A program made the translations under genes and the position numbers. From positions 1-8,289 of the forward strand of contig JAGQQQ010000561.1 of NCBI GenBank assembly GCA_020426125.1: DNA of 8,289 nt, given 5' to 3'. The notes under the pieces are model-generated. The model did no database searches. It worked only from the letters and a program-made list of their open reading frames with translations, and was not told the origin of the DNA. Origin of the DNA: Planctomycetaceae bacterium. GTDB taxonomy: Bacteria > Planctomycetota > Planctomycetia > Planctomycetales > Planctomycetaceae. This document shows positions 6,638-8,289 of this stretch, one piece after another. How positions within the stretch are numbered: position 1 is the stretch's first letter; every line of letters starts with the position of its first letter.

Positions 6638-8289
6638 AGATGTTGCCGCCAACGTTTTCAAAACGCCATCGAGCCAGTCTTCGCGGCGGAGCATCTGCCG
6701 ACGTTGTTCGAATCGCCGGTCTTCGAGTTGACACTGCAGCCGGTCGATCAGATGGCAAAAGTCCCATCGGGACTCGCCTTCGATTGATGTCTTTCGAATC
6801 TGCTCCGGAAGAGAGGTGGTGGACAGCCGAAAAAGTTCATCGTCCGCCGACACAAAGAACCGGCAGGACCCAGGATCTCCCTGTCTTCCAGCTCGACCAG
6901 CCAGTTGCCGATCCACTCTTCGCGCTTCATGATGTCCGACCCCAATCACATGCAATCCGCCAGCCGACGAAGACGAGCGTTCCAAACAGATATCCGTTCC
7001 CCGGCCCGCCATGTTGGTTGAGATCGTAACCCGTCCAGATGTTCCAGCCTGAGCAATGATTTTCGCCTCGTCGGCATCCTGCACGCCGTTCAGGACCTGG
7101 TGGGGAACTCTCTCCTGATCAAGAAACCTGGCAAGGGTCAGACTCTGGGCGATCGTCTGGGTTCCAATCAAGGTGGGGCGGTCTTGATGCCGCATCGTTT
7201 GTACTTCCGAAACAATCGCTTGATCGCGATGAAAGTCATCGGCGAAGAAACGGGTGGGCAGAGTTTCTCGCCGACAAGGGCGATGAGTCGGTATGGCCGT
7301 CGTCCTTAAACCGTAGAACGTCCGGAACTCGTGCTGGACGCCGATCGTGGTTCCGGTCATTCCCGCAAGTCTTGGGTAGCGGCGAAAAAAAGTTTGTCTT
7401 GTGACCCGCGCATCGGATCGCCGTTCGGGAGTGACGTCCACGTGTTCCCCCCGGCATCTCTCTTTGAATTCCACCGCCTGATGCAGTCCATCGCGCCAGG
7501 TTCTCTCAGGGTGAATCCGGCCTGTCTGCTGGTCCACAATCTGAACCGCGCCGTTTCGTACGACATAGTCAGCATCCCGCCGCAGAAGGTGCTCCGCTCG
7601 CAGAGCGTTTTCCACATATGCGATCCAGGGCCGAATTAGCGGCAATCGGCGTTTGCAGGAGAGCGACTCGTGGATCCGTTCGACCCCTTGTTCGGAGAAT
7701 TCGATCGCCTTGTCCGGATATCGAATCTCCACTTCGTTCGCGTGGCAGAGCCGGGATGCCGTTTCCTCCGCGAGTTGCAACAATTCAATATCGGGGACGG
7801 CTCCCTTTCCATGACTGAGGATCAGCGGCATCATCGCTTCATCAATCAACACGCTGTCCGCTTCGTCAACGATCGCAAATGCCGCTGGACGTTGGAGGGG
7901 GATCTGGATGGTCTCGCCTCGGAAATCGCCGAGGCGCTGCAGAACTTGACTCCCCAGCGGTTCTGGCCGAGGACGCTTGGCCAGTTGGTCCCTGAGATAA
8001 TCAAATCCGAAGTCATATCCGGTTCCAAATGTCACGTCACAGCGATATGCCTGGAGTTTGGCTTCGGAATCGTGCTGTTCCGGCAAACAGGCCGAGGTGG
8101 TCCCGAGTAACGCCAATGCTGGAGCCAGTTCCGCTTGGTCACGTTGGGCGAGATACCGGTTCGTCGTCGCGAGGTGGACGCCTTGGCCGTACAACGAGAA
8201 GACGAATGCCGGGATTGCCGCGGTGAATGTCTTTCCCTCGCCGGTCTGCATTTCGGCAATGCCTCCCTCAAACAAGGCAATGCCCCCCA
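6635..8289 (-). CDS. SecA-like motor ATPase lacking the wing/finger region, 5' part missing
   Basis: 550 residues are present; the N-terminus is beyond the right edge. A TTG at 8275 is an internal codon, since in-frame upstream residues (GGIAL) match the SecA segment before Walker A. Visible SecA signatures (numbering from the first whole codon): Walker A QTGEGKT 14-20; TTNRYLAQRD 41-50; GTGYDFGFDYLRD 88-100; Walker B DEADSVLIDEA 141-151; a preprotein-crosslinking-type domain about 155-300 with VDQQTGR and TWRDGLHQAVE; AGMTGT 308-313; NMAGRGTDI 425-433; LAGRAGRQGDPGS 462-474. After the second motor domain only about 70 residues remain, matching the start of the helical scaffold (DRRFEQRRQMLRREDW). 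The helical wing, two-helix finger and Cys-rich C-terminal tail of housekeeping SecA are absent. It is an energised export motor by family; its partner channel is not shown by the sequence. It is coupled to the HlyD gene downstream. Confidence 0.94.
   Translation of the reverse strand, partial: GGIALFEGGIAEMQTGEGKTFTAAIPAFVFSLYGQGVHLATTNRYLAQRDQAELAPALALLGTTSACLPEQHDSEAKLQAYRCDVTFGTGYDFGFDYLRDQLAKRPRPEPLGSQVLQRLGDFRGETIQIPLQRPAAFAIVDEADSVLIDEAMMPLILSHGKGAVPDIELLQLAEETASRLCHANEVEIRYPDKAIEFSEQGVERIHESLSCKRRLPLIRPWIAYVENALRAEHLLRRDADYVVRNGAVQIVDQQTGRIHPERTWRDGLHQAVEFKERCRGEHVDVTPERRSDARVTRQTFFRRYPRLAGMTGTTIGVQHEFRTFYGLRTTAIPTHRPCRRETLPTRFFADDFHRDQAIVSEVQTMRHQDRPTLIGTQTIAQSLTLARFLDQERVPHQVLNGVQDADEAKIIAQAGTSGRVTISTNMAGRGTDICLERSSSSAGGLHVIGVGHHEARRVDRQLAGRAGRQGDPGSCRFFVSADDELFRLSTTSLPEQIRKTSIEGESRWDFCHLIDRLQCQLEDRRFEQRRQMLRREDWLDGVLKTLAATS

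Noticed and set aside
6627..6767. Upstream in-frame start (ATG at 6767) for the HlyD gene
   Set aside because: The extra 47 residues overlap the SecA-like gene, are Arg/Ala-rich and would bury a good signal peptide. The start at 6626 has its own Shine-Dalgarno.
8273..8275. TTG as the start of the SecA-like gene
   Set aside because: The frame stays open to the window edge, and the residues before the TTG match the SecA segment preceding Walker A, so the gene is truncated by the window.
6635..8289. Housekeeping secA
   Set aside because: It lacks the wing, two-helix finger and C-terminal tail and sits in an adaptor/channel operon, so it is better called a specialised SecA-like protein.

Overview
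The window is a tightly packed, single-direction gene cluster on the minus strand, read from right to left. It is cut at both edges. In order of transcription it encodes a SecA-like motor ATPase (5' end missing), a secreted HlyD-type periplasmic adaptor, a membrane-anchored GAF-HlyD adaptor, a PqqD-like/M50 zinc metalloprotease/HlyD fusion, and a TolC-family outer-membrane channel (3' end missing). Open reading frames on the plus strand are antisense shadows of these genes.

Organism: a Gram-negative-type bacterium with two membranes, as the TolC-family channel and periplasmic adaptors require. The moderately GC-rich DNA, the secretion-type cluster with a short extra SecA, and the M50-HlyD and GAF-HlyD fusions most resemble what I remember from Planctomycetota. 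That lineage call is an inference from gene content and I could not test it by a search.

Layout: 8289-6635 SecA-like ATPase; 6626-5784 HlyD adaptor, whose Shine-Dalgarno overlaps the SecA stop codon; 5783-5632 gap holding a 43-codon ORF; 5631-3736 GAF-HlyD; 3735-3574 gap holding a 50-codon ORF that overlaps the next start codon, plus a hairpin; 3573-1375 PqqD-M50-HlyD; 1374-1118 gap ending in a 9-bp hairpin that abuts a strong ribosome binding site; 1117-1 TolC-like channel.

How the parts may work together (inference): the channel and three different adaptors would span the periplasm and outer membrane, as in type I secretion or tripartite efflux. No ABC, RND or MFS inner-membrane pump is visible. 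Its place is taken by a SecA-like ATPase lacking the SecA wing and two-helix finger, and by a polytopic metalloprotease carrying its own adaptor domain and a PqqD-like substrate-recognition domain. The simplest reading is a protein or peptide export system in which SecA-like and M50 components replace the usual pump. The cargo gene and any dedicated inner-membrane pump are not in this window and may lie just outside it.
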